From the NCBI RefSeq assembly GCF_002368335.1, contig NZ_AP018288.1, positions 5,419,763-5,483,762 on the forward strand: a stretch of DNA of 64,000 nt, given 5' to 3'. The translations under genes were made by a program, and so were the position numbers. This document shows positions 1-8,124 of the stretch, in pieces. Below the pieces are notes generated by a model. It saw only the letters and a list, made by a program, of their open reading frames with translations. It was not told the DNA's origin and did not search any database. Source of the stretch: Nostoc sp. NIES-4103 (GTDB lineage: Bacteria > Cyanobacteriota > Cyanobacteriia > Cyanobacteriales > Nostocaceae). Every line of letters begins with the position of its first letter. Position 1 is the stretch's first letter.

Positions 1-41
1 TCAACATAATGGCAGGTATAAAATAGCCAAGAGGAAAATCT

Positions 42-257
42 GTGACTGAAGAATTCAACAAAGGCGACAAGGTGAAATGGAATACGGCGCAAGGTGAAAC
101 TACTGGGGAGGTAGAAAAAAAATTAACTTCACCCACAGACATCAAAGGACATCATGTTGCTGCTTCAAAAGACAACCCAGAGTACTTAGTGAAAAGCGAC
201 AAAACTGGTAAAGAAGCCGCTCATAAACCTGATGCTCTTGAGGATATTGAGGAGTAA
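42..257 (+). CDS. DUF2945 (TUDOR-like) small protein
   Basis: A 71-residue, very hydrophilic, Lys/Glu-rich protein. It opens with a GDKVKWNT-type motif followed by GEVEKKL, as in the DUF2945 'hypervirulence-associated TUDOR' family. Such proteins are small beta-barrels of unknown ligand. The start is GTG at 42, chosen because a GAGGA-like ribosome site lies just upstream and no ATG fits. There is no signal peptide or membrane segment, so it is probably cytoplasmic. A DUF3140 gene follows after only 9 bp, so the two are probably co-transcribed. Family assignment is by motif; the function is unknown. Confidence 0.8.
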   Translation: MTEEFNKGDKVKWNTAQGETTGEVEKKLTSPTDIKGHHVAASKDNPEYLVKSDKTGKEAAHKPDALEDIEE

Positions 258-266
258 TCTTGAATT

Positions 267-605
267 ATGAGTAAAGATGTCAAATCAGTCATAGATGAGT
301 TTCATTGTTCAGTCAATATGACAGCAAAGGAATTAGAATCTTGGCTGAAAACAGAAGAATCTCAATCTGTTGGACAAAAAAAAGACGACGATGAATCAAT
401 CGGACACAAATCTGGGAAGCACATTATTGAGTTGTTGAAAAATAAAAAAGATGACTATAGTGATGATGATTTATCACACATGAAAAAAGTCATCAGTTAC
501 ATTCATCGACACTCAGCACAGCAACCTGAAGGTGATGTTGAACACACCCGCTGGCGCTATTCATTAATGAATTGGGGACACGATCCTTTGAAAGTTAAAA
601 GTTAG
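267..605 (+). CDS. DUF3140 protein
   Basis: A 112-residue soluble protein with the DUF3140 pattern: an N-terminal FHCSVNMTAKELESWL segment, a central SGKHIIELL helix and a C-terminal HTRWRYSLMNWGHDP segment. Length is typical for the family. It lies 9 bp downstream of the DUF2945 gene on the same strand and so probably shares its transcript. The two families also occur together in other bacteria, suggesting a joint but unknown role, possibly in DNA binding or stress. A long perfect hairpin follows the stop codon and could end the transcript. Confidence 0.8.
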   Translation: MSKDVKSVIDEFHCSVNMTAKELESWLKTEESQSVGQKKDDDESIGHKSGKHIIELLKNKKDDYSDDDLSHMKKVISYIHRHSAQQPEGDVEHTRWRYSLMNWGHDPLKVKS

Positions 606-617
606 GAAGGAGTTATT

Positions 618-676
618 TGTCATTAGTCATTAGTCATTTTTATTTACAAAGGACAAATGACTAATGACTAATGACA
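618..676. repeat. 22-bp perfect inverted repeat of GTCATTA heptamers
   Basis: Arms at 618-639 and 655-676 are perfectly complementary over 22 bp around a 15-bp loop. Each arm is built from the heptamer GTCATTA, a common kind of short tandem repeat in Nostoc genomes. It begins 12 bp after the DUF3140 stop, so it may also act as a transcription terminator or an mRNA 3'-end stabiliser, although no clean T-run follows. Confidence 0.7.
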
Positions 677-711
677 GTCTTAACCAGATATTGAAGAAGA
701 ACTCAGAAGTC

Positions 712-868
712 AGAATTCAGGAGTCAGAATAAATCAGTCGGCGATTCAGACCCGCGACTGATTGAAGACCACCAAATTTTCAATTTGGTGGGGGTCTTAA
801 ACCCATTTATCCATCCGCCAGTCGCACAGAATTCGCGCCTGTATTCTGGCTCCTGACTCCTGAATTCT
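712..868. repeat. Nested inverted-repeat element
   Basis: Perfect 16-bp outer arms (AGAATTCAGGAGTCAG at 712-727, its complement at 853-868) enclose an inner hairpin with 10-bp arms at 769-778 and 782-791. No reading frame lies inside. It looks like a small non-coding palindromic element. With the hairpin at 618-676 it accounts for most of the 303-bp gap between the DUF3140 gene and the next gene. Confidence 0.6.
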
Positions 869-908
869 TTCTTGATAAAGCAATTTAAACGTACACTAGC
901 TTGTTGAT

Positions 909-1337
909 TTAGCCAAACCAGTGAGATGGTTCACAGCCTGGCTGAACCGTTTCACACAAATGATGGCTTATCCAATCTGATTTGTCTTGAAAAATAGAGT
1001 AAATGCCTTGGTGAATCAAATTTTGTACATGTAGTTGCTGCTCTAATGGACTACGAGGTAACTTGTAATTTACTAAGCACTCTTTTTCTAAATTTTGTAC
1101 TAAAGTTTGTCCCTCAGATACCGCGCTATAAAAGCAGGGAATACGGTTGAGAACAAAAGCAATTAACTCTTGACGTAAGTCAGGAATTGCAAAAGCTTGT
1201 TGATAAGGATGATATGAGTATGTATCCAAAACACTTTCAATCTCTCCTAACACCGTCTGTTGTGTTAAATTAACTACTGTTTTCATAAGTTTTTTTAACT
1301 CCTTTTTTGTCCAGTCAATGACTTTTGTAGAGAACAA
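909..1337 (-). CDS. ComFB-like protein
   Basis: A 142-residue soluble protein. Its core (about residues 25-85: VLGEIESVLDTYSYHP, then DLRQELIAFVLNRIPCFYSAV) resembles the late-competence ComFB domain, including the 'ALNRLPP.Y' helix. In cyanobacteria some ComFB-domain proteins act as cyclic-dinucleotide receptors; whether this one binds a dinucleotide cannot be read from sequence. The usual ComFB zinc-site cysteines are not obvious, so it is a divergent member. It is monocistronic, with repeats on its 3' side and about 500 bp of AT-rich DNA upstream. Assignment is tentative. Confidence 0.55.
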   Translation of the reverse strand: MFSTKVIDWTKKELKKLMKTVVNLTQQTVLGEIESVLDTYSYHPYQQAFAIPDLRQELIAFVLNRIPCFYSAVSEGQTLVQNLEKECLVNYKLPRSPLEQQLHVQNLIHQGIYSIFQDKSDWISHHLCETVQPGCEPSHWFG

Positions 1338-1839
1338 ACACTCTAGATAGCAGCCTTTGTTGGCAACTAGTTAGAAGTGATTTCACTAATAAGCTGATTC
1401 GACCCTAAACTTAACTTTTTATCTTGGTAGAATATCAGACATCTAGCTCTAATAAAGTTAGTTACTTTTTATACTCTCTTTCAGGATTTATCCTGAAAAT
1501 GGTACTTAACAAGTTAAGAGCGTCGATGTTTTATATGTATAGTCTAATTATTTCAAATTTATGATTGGTTGACAAAAAACTATACAAAATGCAGTATTAG
1601 CTATTAGGGATCAATTTTGATACCATACTAAACAATGGTAAATTAGTTGTAATATTGAGTACACTAAAACGGTATAATTTATTTACATTACTTATTAATG
1701 TAAGTGCGAATTGTACTCAAATATTTGAATTTACATGTATAGTATTCTGGAAAATTGCAATCGCTTATATTCATTTAGTGAGCCACTATATTTGGTGAAC
1801 TACTACGCCGAGCAACCAGTCTAGCCATAGATCAATTTA
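1338..1839. other. Intergenic region, AT-rich
   Basis: About 500 bp between two minus-strand genes. It is AT-rich and without a convincing reading frame. It should hold the promoter of the ComFB-like gene near 1340-1450. Nothing further is recognised. Confidence 0.4.
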
Positions 1840-2898
1840 TTAGGTAAAAACTTTGAAAAAGTTCATATTAGGTAGAAGTAATTGATGCAGCTGATTGTTA
1901 ATTTCCACAGATGCAGCCAGACCAGAAAGCATTGCACCTTCTACTAGATTGCCGCCACACCAATCGCCACAACACACTAAAGGTGAGGAAGTACTGGCAG
2001 ATAAAACAGCTTCTTGCCAAGGATGACTAGGAAAAGCGTAGCGCCAACGATGCACTTGCATCCACTCAGGTGTCTCCAGCCAAGGAAGCCCCAAACTCTC
2101 GGCTGCATGTTGTAACATTTCCTGTGCTACAGGTTGTAAATCTGATGAGTCTAGATGAAGTTGAGCAAAATTAGCACTACTTTGCAATACAAACACGGGT
2201 TGCTGAGGGTCGGGACGCTTGCTGCTATCCAAACCGATCCATCCCAGAACAGGATCATCTACAAAATTCAGGGCTTTCCAGTGTGGAAGGGGTTGGACTG
2301 TGGCAGAGTAACCAGCGATCGCACTAACACAAGGATAAAATTCTACAGAACTCAAGTTATCTAAAAACTCTTTGCCCAATAAACTTTCACCCAAAGGTGC
2401 CAACAGCATCAACGCTTGAGGCGCAGGAATCGCCAAAACTAAAGCTTTAGCAGTTAATTCTTCAAAGCTAGATTCCAGCGTCAAACGCCAACTATTTTCA
2501 GGAGTTTGGTTAATGGCGATGACACGCTGATTGAGCAAAATATCCAAACCTGGTGCAAGAAATTTTGCGATCGCACTCATTCCCGCAGGTGCAACATAAC
2601 GAGGTGCGGAGTTTTCGCCCAGTTCTGAGTTGGGTTTGAGTTCGTAAACTGTGTCTGTCCAGACTTCTAAAATATGGCGATCGCACAATAACTTTACAAA
2701 ATTTCCCAACAATTCACCTTTGGGCTTTAGATAACACGTACCATGATCCGCCCAAGTTTCATGCAAGCGGCGTGTAGCGACTCGTCCCCCCAAACCACGG
2801 GACTTTTCCACAACTATCACAGAATATCCCGCTTGAGTTAACTGTTGGGCGCAGACTAAACCCGCCATCCCAGCACCAATTATTGCAACATCGGTCAT
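1840..2898 (-). CDS. Renalase-like FAD-dependent oxidoreductase
   Basis: A 352-residue flavoprotein. The N-terminus has the dinucleotide-binding motif IGAGMAGLVCA (residues 6-16), then VVEKSRGLGGRVATRR, the FAD signature of amine-oxidase/renalase-like proteins. The C-terminus has the second FAD contact, VCCGDWCGGNLVEGAMLSG. Length fits cyanobacterial renalase-type NAD(P)/FAD oxidoreductases. The substrate is unknown; related enzymes oxidise amines or anomeric forms of NAD(P)H. It has no signal peptide and is probably cytosolic. Upstream DNA is occupied by short tandem repeats, so the promoter must lie close to the ATG. Confidence 0.85.
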   Translation of the reverse strand: MTDVAIIGAGMAGLVCAQQLTQAGYSVIVVEKSRGLGGRVATRRLHETWADHGTCYLKPKGELLGNFVKLLCDRHILEVWTDTVYELKPNSELGENSAPRYVAPAGMSAIAKFLAPGLDILLNQRVIAINQTPENSWRLTLESSFEELTAKALVLAIPAPQALMLLAPLGESLLGKEFLDNLSSVEFYPCVSAIAGYSATVQPLPHWKALNFVDDPVLGWIGLDSSKRPDPQQPVFVLQSSANFAQLHLDSSDLQPVAQEMLQHAAESLGLPWLETPEWMQVHRWRYAFPSHPWQEAVLSASTSSPLVCCGDWCGGNLVEGAMLSGLAASVEINNQLHQLLLPNMNFFKVFT

Positions 2899-2917
2899 TA
2901 GTTATTCGTCCTTTGTG

Positions 2918-3050
2918 AATGGTCAGTGGTCAGTAGTCAAGAGTCAATGGTCAAGAGTCAATAGTCAAAAATTATTACTGTGGACTTTGGACTGTTGACT
3001 TTTGACTCCGCATAGCGGTGGACAATTGACAACTGACAATTGACAACATA
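2918..3050. repeat. Short tandem repeats (GTCAGTGGTCAGTAGTC type)
   Basis: Clustered copies of GGTCAGT, AGTCAA and GACAACTGACAATT-type units, ending in a strand-reversed run, fill the gap between divergent genes. This is typical Nostocales repeat filler, with no spacers and no coding potential. Confidence 0.6.
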
Positions 3051-3122
3051 ACTACTGATGACTGCTGAAAGCTAATAGTAGAATAGGGTACAGGAAAGCT
3101 GTACGGAAGAGAGGAAGGGAAA

Positions 3123-3965
3123 TTGGATGAGCTGAGGGCGGCGCTTGAGCTAGCAACAGAAGATGAATTGCAAGATTTAACAGCAATTCTGTTTAGTCGT
3201 AAGTTTAATCCCCTAGATTATGTTCATACACCAGAACCTATCGATGTCCAAAGTCAAGACCGCAAAGCTTGGCTAGACGCCTTAGAAAGTCGCTTTCGGT
3301 TTTTGGCGGCAGATGGGATAACGGTATTACGGGGACGCACAAACCAGGTCAGTTACCGACAAGCGCTAATTCAAGTATGTAAATATTTGAAAATTCCCTA
3401 TTCTAATCAACTGTCAACCGTTGATTTAGAAGCAGAGGTATTTTTAAATCTGTTAGGGCAAGTGTGGAAAAAATTACCCGAACAGGAAAAGCAAAAATTG
3501 ACAGCGCGGGTACAGCATCATCTGGTGAAATCAGAACTGAAACAACCACTACCACTTCTATTGCAGCGTGACCCCTTGGGGTTACTTTTCAAAGGCGGTA
3601 GTGCGTTGGCTGTGACTTCTATCCTTCAGCCATTCGTTCTTAAACAAATCGCCCAGCAATTTGCCATACACTTTGCTACCTATCAAGTAGCCAAGGAAGC
3701 GGCAATTACAGGCTCACAAGCAGCGACAATACAGTTTAAAAACTATGTCGCAATACAAATGGCAAAGCGGGGGATGACTGCAAGTGCAGCTCGTTATGGA
3801 GCAGTCCGTAGTATGTTTGCCTTCGTGGGGCCAGTGATGTGGGGTTGGTTTTTTGCTGATTTAGGGTGGAGAGCGATCGCCACTAATTATGGTAGAATTA
3901 TCCCCACCATTTTTGCTTTAGCGCAAATTCGTCTGACTCGTTCGGAATGTTGGGAGCCAGCTTGA
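3123..3965 (+). CDS. YaaW-family (UPF0174) protein
   Basis: A 280-residue protein resembling Escherichia coli YaaW. The N-terminal segment ATEDELQDLTAILF, a central helical block with ISxxLxxEVFLNLLGQVWKKLPEQEKQKL-like character, and a C-terminal Ala/Gly-rich hydrophobic region (about residues 160-260) match the family order. It starts with TTG at 3123 because the nearby ATG is out of frame and a GAGGAAGGGA ribosome site sits just upstream. The C-terminus may associate with membrane. Its last 19 bp overlap the next gene, so the two are translationally coupled. The function of the family is unknown. Confidence 0.7.
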   Translation: MDELRAALELATEDELQDLTAILFSRKFNPLDYVHTPEPIDVQSQDRKAWLDALESRFRFLAADGITVLRGRTNQVSYRQALIQVCKYLKIPYSNQLSTVDLEAEVFLNLLGQVWKKLPEQEKQKLTARVQHHLVKSELKQPLPLLLQRDPLGLLFKGGSALAVTSILQPFVLKQIAQQFAIHFATYQVAKEAAITGSQAATIQFKNYVAIQMAKRGMTASAARYGAVRSMFAFVGPVMWGWFFADLGWRAIATNYGRIIPTIFALAQIRLTRSECWEPA

Positions 3966-5359
3966 AGTTAGCTTTTTACCATCCCCACCCTGATTTACAA
4001 ACACCTTGGAATTGTCTGCAATTTGGATTGCTGATTTTTCCCTTGAGTCCGTTTTTGGGGGCTGTCAGTATAATTCTTGCAGCCTTTATTACTTGGCTGC
4101 GAAGAAACCGCACAATTATCAGCCTCCCCCTCAATTGGGGTTTTGCTCTTTGGAGTGTCTTACTATTCGTTTCTGCCGCGTTTGCCTATGAAAAAACAGA
4201 GGCTTTCGTCGGCTTATTTAATTTATTACCGTTTTTCTTAGTTTTTATTGGCTTAAGTGCTTTAATTCAAACAACCACCCAATTACGCCATATAGCTTGG
4301 ATTTTAGTTATAGGTTCGATGCCATTAGTGATTATGGGCTTCGGGCAGATGTTTTTCGGTTGGAATTTGAAATTACAGTTTTTGTGGATTGTGTTAGATT
4401 GGGCGATCGCACCTGGAGGAGACCCACCAGGACGCATGGCTGCAATCTTCATGCACGCTAACACCTTTGCAGGCTATCTAGGGATTGTCTTTACCCTGGG
4501 TTTAGGCTTGTGGCTGGAACAATTGCGATTAGGGATTAGGTATTGGGGACTAGGTATTGGCAATTGGGTATTAGGGATATGGCAGAGATTTTCCCAGTTT
4601 CTATTCCCCAGTCAACAGTCCCCAATCACCAGTCACCAGTCCCTAGTCCCCATCCTCTTTTTAACCGTCGCGGTAATTACCAATTTTATCGCTTTGATTT
4701 TAACTAATTCGCGCAATGGGTGGGCGATCGCCATAATTGCCTGTTTGGCTTATGCACTTTACCAAGGTTGGCGTCTGCTTGTGGGTAGTGTCGTTGGTGT
4801 CGTGGCTAGCATCCTTTTAGCAGCTTTCGCACCCTCATCAATAGCTCAATTTTTTCGTCAAGTTGTTCCTGCTTTCTTTTGGGCACGCTTAAATGATGAG
4901 ATGTATCCAGATAGACCAGTCGCCTTAATGCGGAAAACTCAATGGGAGTTTGCCTGGTCTTTGACTCAGCAACATCCTTGGACAGGTTGGGGCTTACGTA
5001 ATTTTACAGCACTTTATAAAGCACAAATGCAAATTGACTTGGGTCATCCCCACAACTTGTTTTTGATGCTATCTGCTGAAACTGGTTTACCGAGTACTTT
5101 GTTATTCTTTAGCTTTCTTGGTTGGGTGTTATTTGCCAGTATCCAACTTTTACGCAAATCAAACTATATACCGTCAGAAGATAGATTAATATTTTTTAGC
5201 TATCTTGTAGTCTTTATCAATTGGCTACTATTCAATACAGTAGATGTAACTCTATTCGATTTCCGTTTAAACACACTTTCGTGGGTACTTTTGTCTGCTA
5301 TTTGTGGAGTAGTTCATCACTATAAACGATACGAAAAGTTAAGAGTAGATCAAAATTAA
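3947..5359 (+). CDS. O-antigen ligase/polymerase-like membrane protein
   Basis: A 470-residue polytopic inner-membrane protein with about ten hydrophobic segments and the Wzy_C-type central region. Diagnostic stretches are ILTNSRNGW (about residues 250-258) and GWGLRNFTALYK followed by GHPHNLFLMLSAETGLP, the periplasmic-loop signature of O-antigen ligases and the cyanobacterial IctB family. It probably joins or polymerises surface glycans; the substrate is unknown. It overlaps the upstream YaaW-like gene by 19 bp. Residues about 193-235 are encoded by short repeat DNA (GGGATTAGGTATTGG, then CCAGTCACCAGTCCC type) and look like an in-frame insertion in a loop. Confidence 0.8.
   Translation: MLGASLKLAFYHPHPDLQTPWNCLQFGLLIFPLSPFLGAVSIILAAFITWLRRNRTIISLPLNWGFALWSVLLFVSAAFAYEKTEAFVGLFNLLPFFLVFIGLSALIQTTTQLRHIAWILVIGSMPLVIMGFGQMFFGWNLKLQFLWIVLDWAIAPGGDPPGRMAAIFMHANTFAGYLGIVFTLGLGLWLEQLRLGIRYWGLGIGNWVLGIWQRFSQFLFPSQQSPITSHQSLVPILFLTVAVITNFIALILTNSRNGWAIAIIACLAYALYQGWRLLVGSVVGVVASILLAAFAPSSIAQFFRQVVPAFFWARLNDEMYPDRPVALMRKTQWEFAWSLTQQHPWTGWGLRNFTALYKAQMQIDLGHPHNLFLMLSAETGLPSTLLFFSFLGWVLFASIQLLRKSNYIPSEDRLIFFSYLVVFINWLLFNTVDVTLFDFRLNTLSWVLLSAICGVVHHYKRYEKLRVDQN
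4525..4655. repeat. Intragenic short repeats inside the O-antigen-ligase-like gene
   Basis: A G-rich run of GGGATTAGG/TATTGGGGACTAGG units is followed by its C-rich counterpart (CCCCAGTCAACAGTCC and similar). These are normally intergenic heptamer repeats. Here they stay in frame and encode a Gly/Ile/Trp- then Ser/Gln/Pro-rich loop at about residues 193-235. Confidence 0.75.
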
Positions 5360-5561
5360 CTTGACAGTAATTTTGACTATTAACGGCAATGATATAACCT
5401 CAATCAGTTTCAGTGGTTACACTGGAGCCTATCAATAGTTCCAGTTAATAATATGACTATATTCACATTTGTGACTGTGAGTGTGGCTAATTGCAAATTA
5501 GCTACTGTTGCTGATAGTTGGGAAGGTGTAGGGACAACCCTTTTGGGTTTTCCTGCATGAC

Positions 5562-5594
5562 GGGCATCTAAATATAGATGCCCTTTTATATTTT
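5562..5594 (+). terminator. Rho-independent terminator
   Basis: A stem GGGCATCTA (5562-5570) pairs with TAGATGCCC (5575-5583) and is followed by a T-rich run (TTTTATATTTTTT). It lies about 200 bp after the O-antigen-ligase-like stop. The 200-bp interval has no frame and could also be a small RNA ending here. Confidence 0.7.
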
Positions 5595-5659
5595 TTAGAA
5601 CTTACCCATAGGAAACGAAAGATTATACAAGTTTAAAACAAGAATGCAACAGATATCTT

Positions 5660-5887
5660 GTAGGGGCGTACAGCTATACATTAGTGTCAACTTAAGTCAA
5701 AAAGCTTATTTCACAGTCGTTTCACCCCACCCCCAGCCCCTCCCCTTACTAAGGGGAGGGGAGGTTTTGCGCCAGCAAAGCCGGGGTGGGGTGACGCGAA
5801 GCATAATAGTAAGTTAGTAAATTCAAAATCTCGTTTTTACAAGGGTTTCACGTTAAGTTGACACCAATGACAGCTGTACGCCCCTAC
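5660..5887. repeat. Palindromic repeat split by a MITE
   Basis: The left half GTAGGGGCGTACAGCT (5660-5675) and right half ACAGCTGTACGCCCCTAC (5870-5887) together make the same 28-bp palindrome that stands intact at 62055-62082. They are separated by a 191-bp element flanked by near-identical 9-bp duplications, ACAGCTATA and ACAGCTGTA. Confidence 0.8.
5679..5869. mobile_element. MITE-like element (191 bp) with CATTRGTGTCAACTTAA ends
   Basis: Terminal inverted repeats CATTAGTGTCAACTTAA (5679 onward) and the complement of CATTGGTGTCAACTTAA (ending at 5869) differ at one position. Flanking 9-bp direct repeats (5670-5678 and 5870-5878) differ at one base and look like a target-site duplication. 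The interior carries a GC-rich hairpin (CACCCCACCCC about 5724, GGGGTGGGGTG about 5784) and no gene, so any movement would need a transposase from elsewhere. Confidence 0.75.
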
Positions 5888-5962
5888 TCTACATCAACTA
5901 ACAGTTTAGTTTAATTATTTTGATTTTTAAAATTTTGCAAAGTGTGACAAATTTAGTCAATT

Positions 5963-5985
5963 ATAGTATCAGTACATGATACTAT
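5963..5985. promoter_or_regulatory. Operator-like palindrome before hicAB
   Basis: ATAGTATCA (5963-5971) and TGATACTAT (5977-5985) are perfect 9-bp arms with a 5-bp spacer. The site ends 4 bp before the hicA start. HicB antitoxins usually repress their own operon by binding such inverted repeats, so this is a strong candidate HicB operator, probably overlapping the promoter. Confidence 0.65.
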
Positions 5986-5989
5986 TGAA

Positions 5990-6271
5990 ATGGAACTTCA
6001 CAGTAAGCACCAAAAAACTCTTGATGCCATTTTTCAAGACCCTATTAGATCCAATATCTCTTGGAATGATATTGAGTCTATGCTCATTGCGCTCGGTGCT
6101 GAGGTATCAGAAGGAAGAGGATCAAGAGTCAGATTTGCCCTTAATGATATCAGAGCTACATTTCACAGACCGCATCCCGAAAAAGAAACTGATAAAGGGG
6201 CTGTTAAGTCTATGCGTCGTTTCTTATTAGAAGCGGGTATTAAAGCAGCAAAGACAAATGATGAAATATAA
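5990..6271 (+). CDS. hicA: HicA family mRNA-interferase toxin
   Basis: A 93-residue protein. Its N-terminus has the HicA pattern ISWNDIESMLIALGAEVSEGRGSRVRF, and the FHRPHPEKE segment carries the His of the double-stranded-RNA-binding-like fold. Members cleave mRNA and tmRNA independently of the ribosome. Length is usual for the longer cyanobacterial HicA group. The ATG at 5990 fits the family N-terminus; an overlapping frame starting 14 bp upstream is a shadow. It overlaps hicB by 14 bp, the normal toxin-first order, and is preceded by an operator-like palindrome. Confidence 0.9.
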   Translation: MELHSKHQKTLDAIFQDPIRSNISWNDIESMLIALGAEVSEGRGSRVRFALNDIRATFHRPHPEKETDKGAVKSMRRFLLEAGIKAAKTNDEI

Positions 6272-6581
6272 AGGATACGAAGCAGTTGTAGAATTTGATG
6301 CTGAGGCAGAAATCTTTCATGGAGAAGTAATCAATATTCGGGATGTGATTACTTTTCAAGGTACTAGCGTAAGTGAGCTAAAGCAAGCTTTTTATGATTC
6401 AGTGGATGATTATTTAGATTTCTGCAAAGAACGGGGTGAAGAGCCTGATAAACCATTCTCAGGTAAGTTTATGGTCAGAATCAACCCCGAATTACACAAA
6501 AAAATTGTAATTAAAGCAAAGAAAGAGGGACAAAGCCTTAACTCACTAGTTGAAAAAATCTTGTACCTGTACGCTAACTAA
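6258..6581 (+). CDS. hicB: HicB family antitoxin
   Basis: A 107-residue antitoxin with the HicB order: an N-terminal degenerate RNase-H-like fold (YKGYEAVVEFDAEAEIFHGEVINI, residues 3-26), then a C-terminal ribbon-helix-helix segment (FMVRINPELHKKIVIKAKKEGQSLNSLVEKIL) for DNA binding. It should neutralise HicA and repress the operon at the palindrome 5963-5985. Two adjacent ATG codons (6258, 6261) could both start it. A strong terminator follows 70 bp after the stop. Confidence 0.9.
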   Translation: MMKYKGYEAVVEFDAEAEIFHGEVINIRDVITFQGTSVSELKQAFYDSVDDYLDFCKERGEEPDKPFSGKFMVRINPELHKKIVIKAKKEGQSLNSLVEKILYLYAN

Positions 6582-6649
6582 GTAATTTATCCAATTTTGT
6601 TTTTTTTGATTAGGTGTGATAGCTCTTCTAACTGATGTATCAATCATAG

Positions 6650-6685
6650 AAAACCCCACTGCCGGAGTTTGTAAGTGGGGTTTTT
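6650..6685 (+). terminator. Rho-independent terminator of hicAB
   Basis: AAAACCCCACT (6650-6660) pairs with AGTGGGGTTTTT (6674-6685), a GC-rich stem running into a T-tract, located just after hicB. Confidence 0.8.
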
Positions 6686-6791
6686 GGTAGTAGTGCATTT
6701 ATCATAACTATGGATCACTACCGAAGTGTAACCACTATGTAAAATGAATGTGTCGCTAATTCATCCTAAGACACTTAACTAGCCAATCTGT

Positions 6792-7313
6792 ATGTTTACA
6801 ACAGCTGAGTTTCTTCAATACACCCAATGGTCGGGTATTGCTACGCTGGTATTTGCTGCCTTAGCAGTTCTGGCTTTTATTTTCAAATGGGGCATCCGCT
6901 TTCGGCTGGTAGGCACGACTGGCTTTATGCTGGTGCTGACAGGTGGGTTATTTGCACTCTCATTGGTTCCTTTAAGCCGCACTGTAATTCCAGGAGCAGT
7001 GAAATACACTCTAGTTTATGACAATGGAGCAACACAAGCAGTAATTGCTACATCACCCCAGATTTCACCCACACAATTAGAGGCAACTCTGCGTCAAGCA
7101 GCTAGTAATCTATATTCTTATGGTCGCTTAGGTTCACGGGGAGATAACTATCTCACGATTCGTGCCCGTACTCTTATACATCCAGAACCAGGTGTTTCAG
7201 TACCACTTTACTTGGGTCAAATCAAGCGAACACTGGCTACGCGTGAAGATCCACAAATGTCAGTTGAGATTTACCCAGAAAGATTTGCTCAGTTGCCAAA
7301 ACCCACTGCTTAA
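6792..7313 (+). CDS. ycf51: Ycf51 family protein
   Basis: A 173-residue protein matching Ycf51 (DUF2518), a family found in cyanobacteria and some algal plastids. It has two N-terminal membrane helices (about residues 15-32 and 38-60: SGIATLVFAALAVLAFIFKW, then FMLVLTGGLFALSLVP). The soluble C-terminal domain includes LRQAASNLYSYGRLG and a basic TIRARTLIHPEPGVSVPLYLGQIKRTL stretch. It is probably a thylakoid or plasma membrane protein of unknown role. It stands alone between hicAB and a repeat-rich gap. Confidence 0.85.
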   Translation: MFTTAEFLQYTQWSGIATLVFAALAVLAFIFKWGIRFRLVGTTGFMLVLTGGLFALSLVPLSRTVIPGAVKYTLVYDNGATQAVIATSPQISPTQLEATLRQAASNLYSYGRLGSRGDNYLTIRARTLIHPEPGVSVPLYLGQIKRTLATREDPQMSVEIYPERFAQLPKPTA

Positions 7314-8124
7314 TAACAGAAAGTTAGGAGTTAGGAGTTGGGAATTGGTAATTGGGAATTGGTAATTGGTAATTGGATTCTACTATTAGTCATCACATCT
7401 CACCCATCACCCATTACCCATTACCCATTACCCATCCCCCCTAATCCCTTGTTGCATGTATCACTTTGCGATCGCATATCCTTGCTTGCTGGAGTCACTA
7501 GGTTTTCTTTCTAGGAAGCTTTTTAAGAACTTATACCACTTTATCTATAAGTATATTCCTATAGAGTAGAAATCATTCATCTGTTATCAGGATGACATTG
7601 TTTTTTTTGTATATCACAATACAATATTTAGGATTTTTAGATTAAGATAATATTTACTAATTTTACTTAACGGAAAAAACTCAATTAAATCAGCGTGTTG
7701 GTAATAGTGATGCATAGTACTCAGTAGTCAGTTGTTTTTAAGCTAACCAGTCACAACTGACTCATTACCAACTCACAAATATTTTTACTGAGTAGCTAAG
7801 AGTGGTATCGTTAGTGGGATATACGGTTATTCAATACTTTGATAGTTCGCAATTTGAGGCTAATGGGCATTACTTAAAGTTCAGCTACACCTTCAAAGCA
7901 CTTTGCGCTTTATTGGGCATTGGGAATTGGAAACAGAAACTCATTTGATTAAGTAAATTTCTTCCTAATTGCCAGTCCCTGGTACCCAGTACTCAGTTTC
8001 CAAGATGAGCGGTAGTAGCAACTTACTCACGTGATCACCATCACCAAGCAAGATGAAAACAATAATACTCAGCGCCAAGTAAAATTTAATTAAGAAATAT
8101 CAAGGTTTTGGCAAACTAGTTTAT
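7314..8124. other. Repeat-rich intergenic region
   Basis: About 810 bp without a supported gene. 7320-7376 holds GGAATTGGTAATT-type tandem units and 7400-7437 holds CCCATTACCCATTACCC, the complementary type, so the two can fold back on each other. The remainder is AT-rich with scattered GTACTCAGTAGTCAGT units. The promoter of the dehydrogenase gene must lie in its last 100 bp. Confidence 0.5.

Noticed and set aside
5440..5600. Known small RNA such as Yfr1 before the terminator at 5562
   Set aside because: The conserved Yfr1 core is absent; only a generic terminator is supported.
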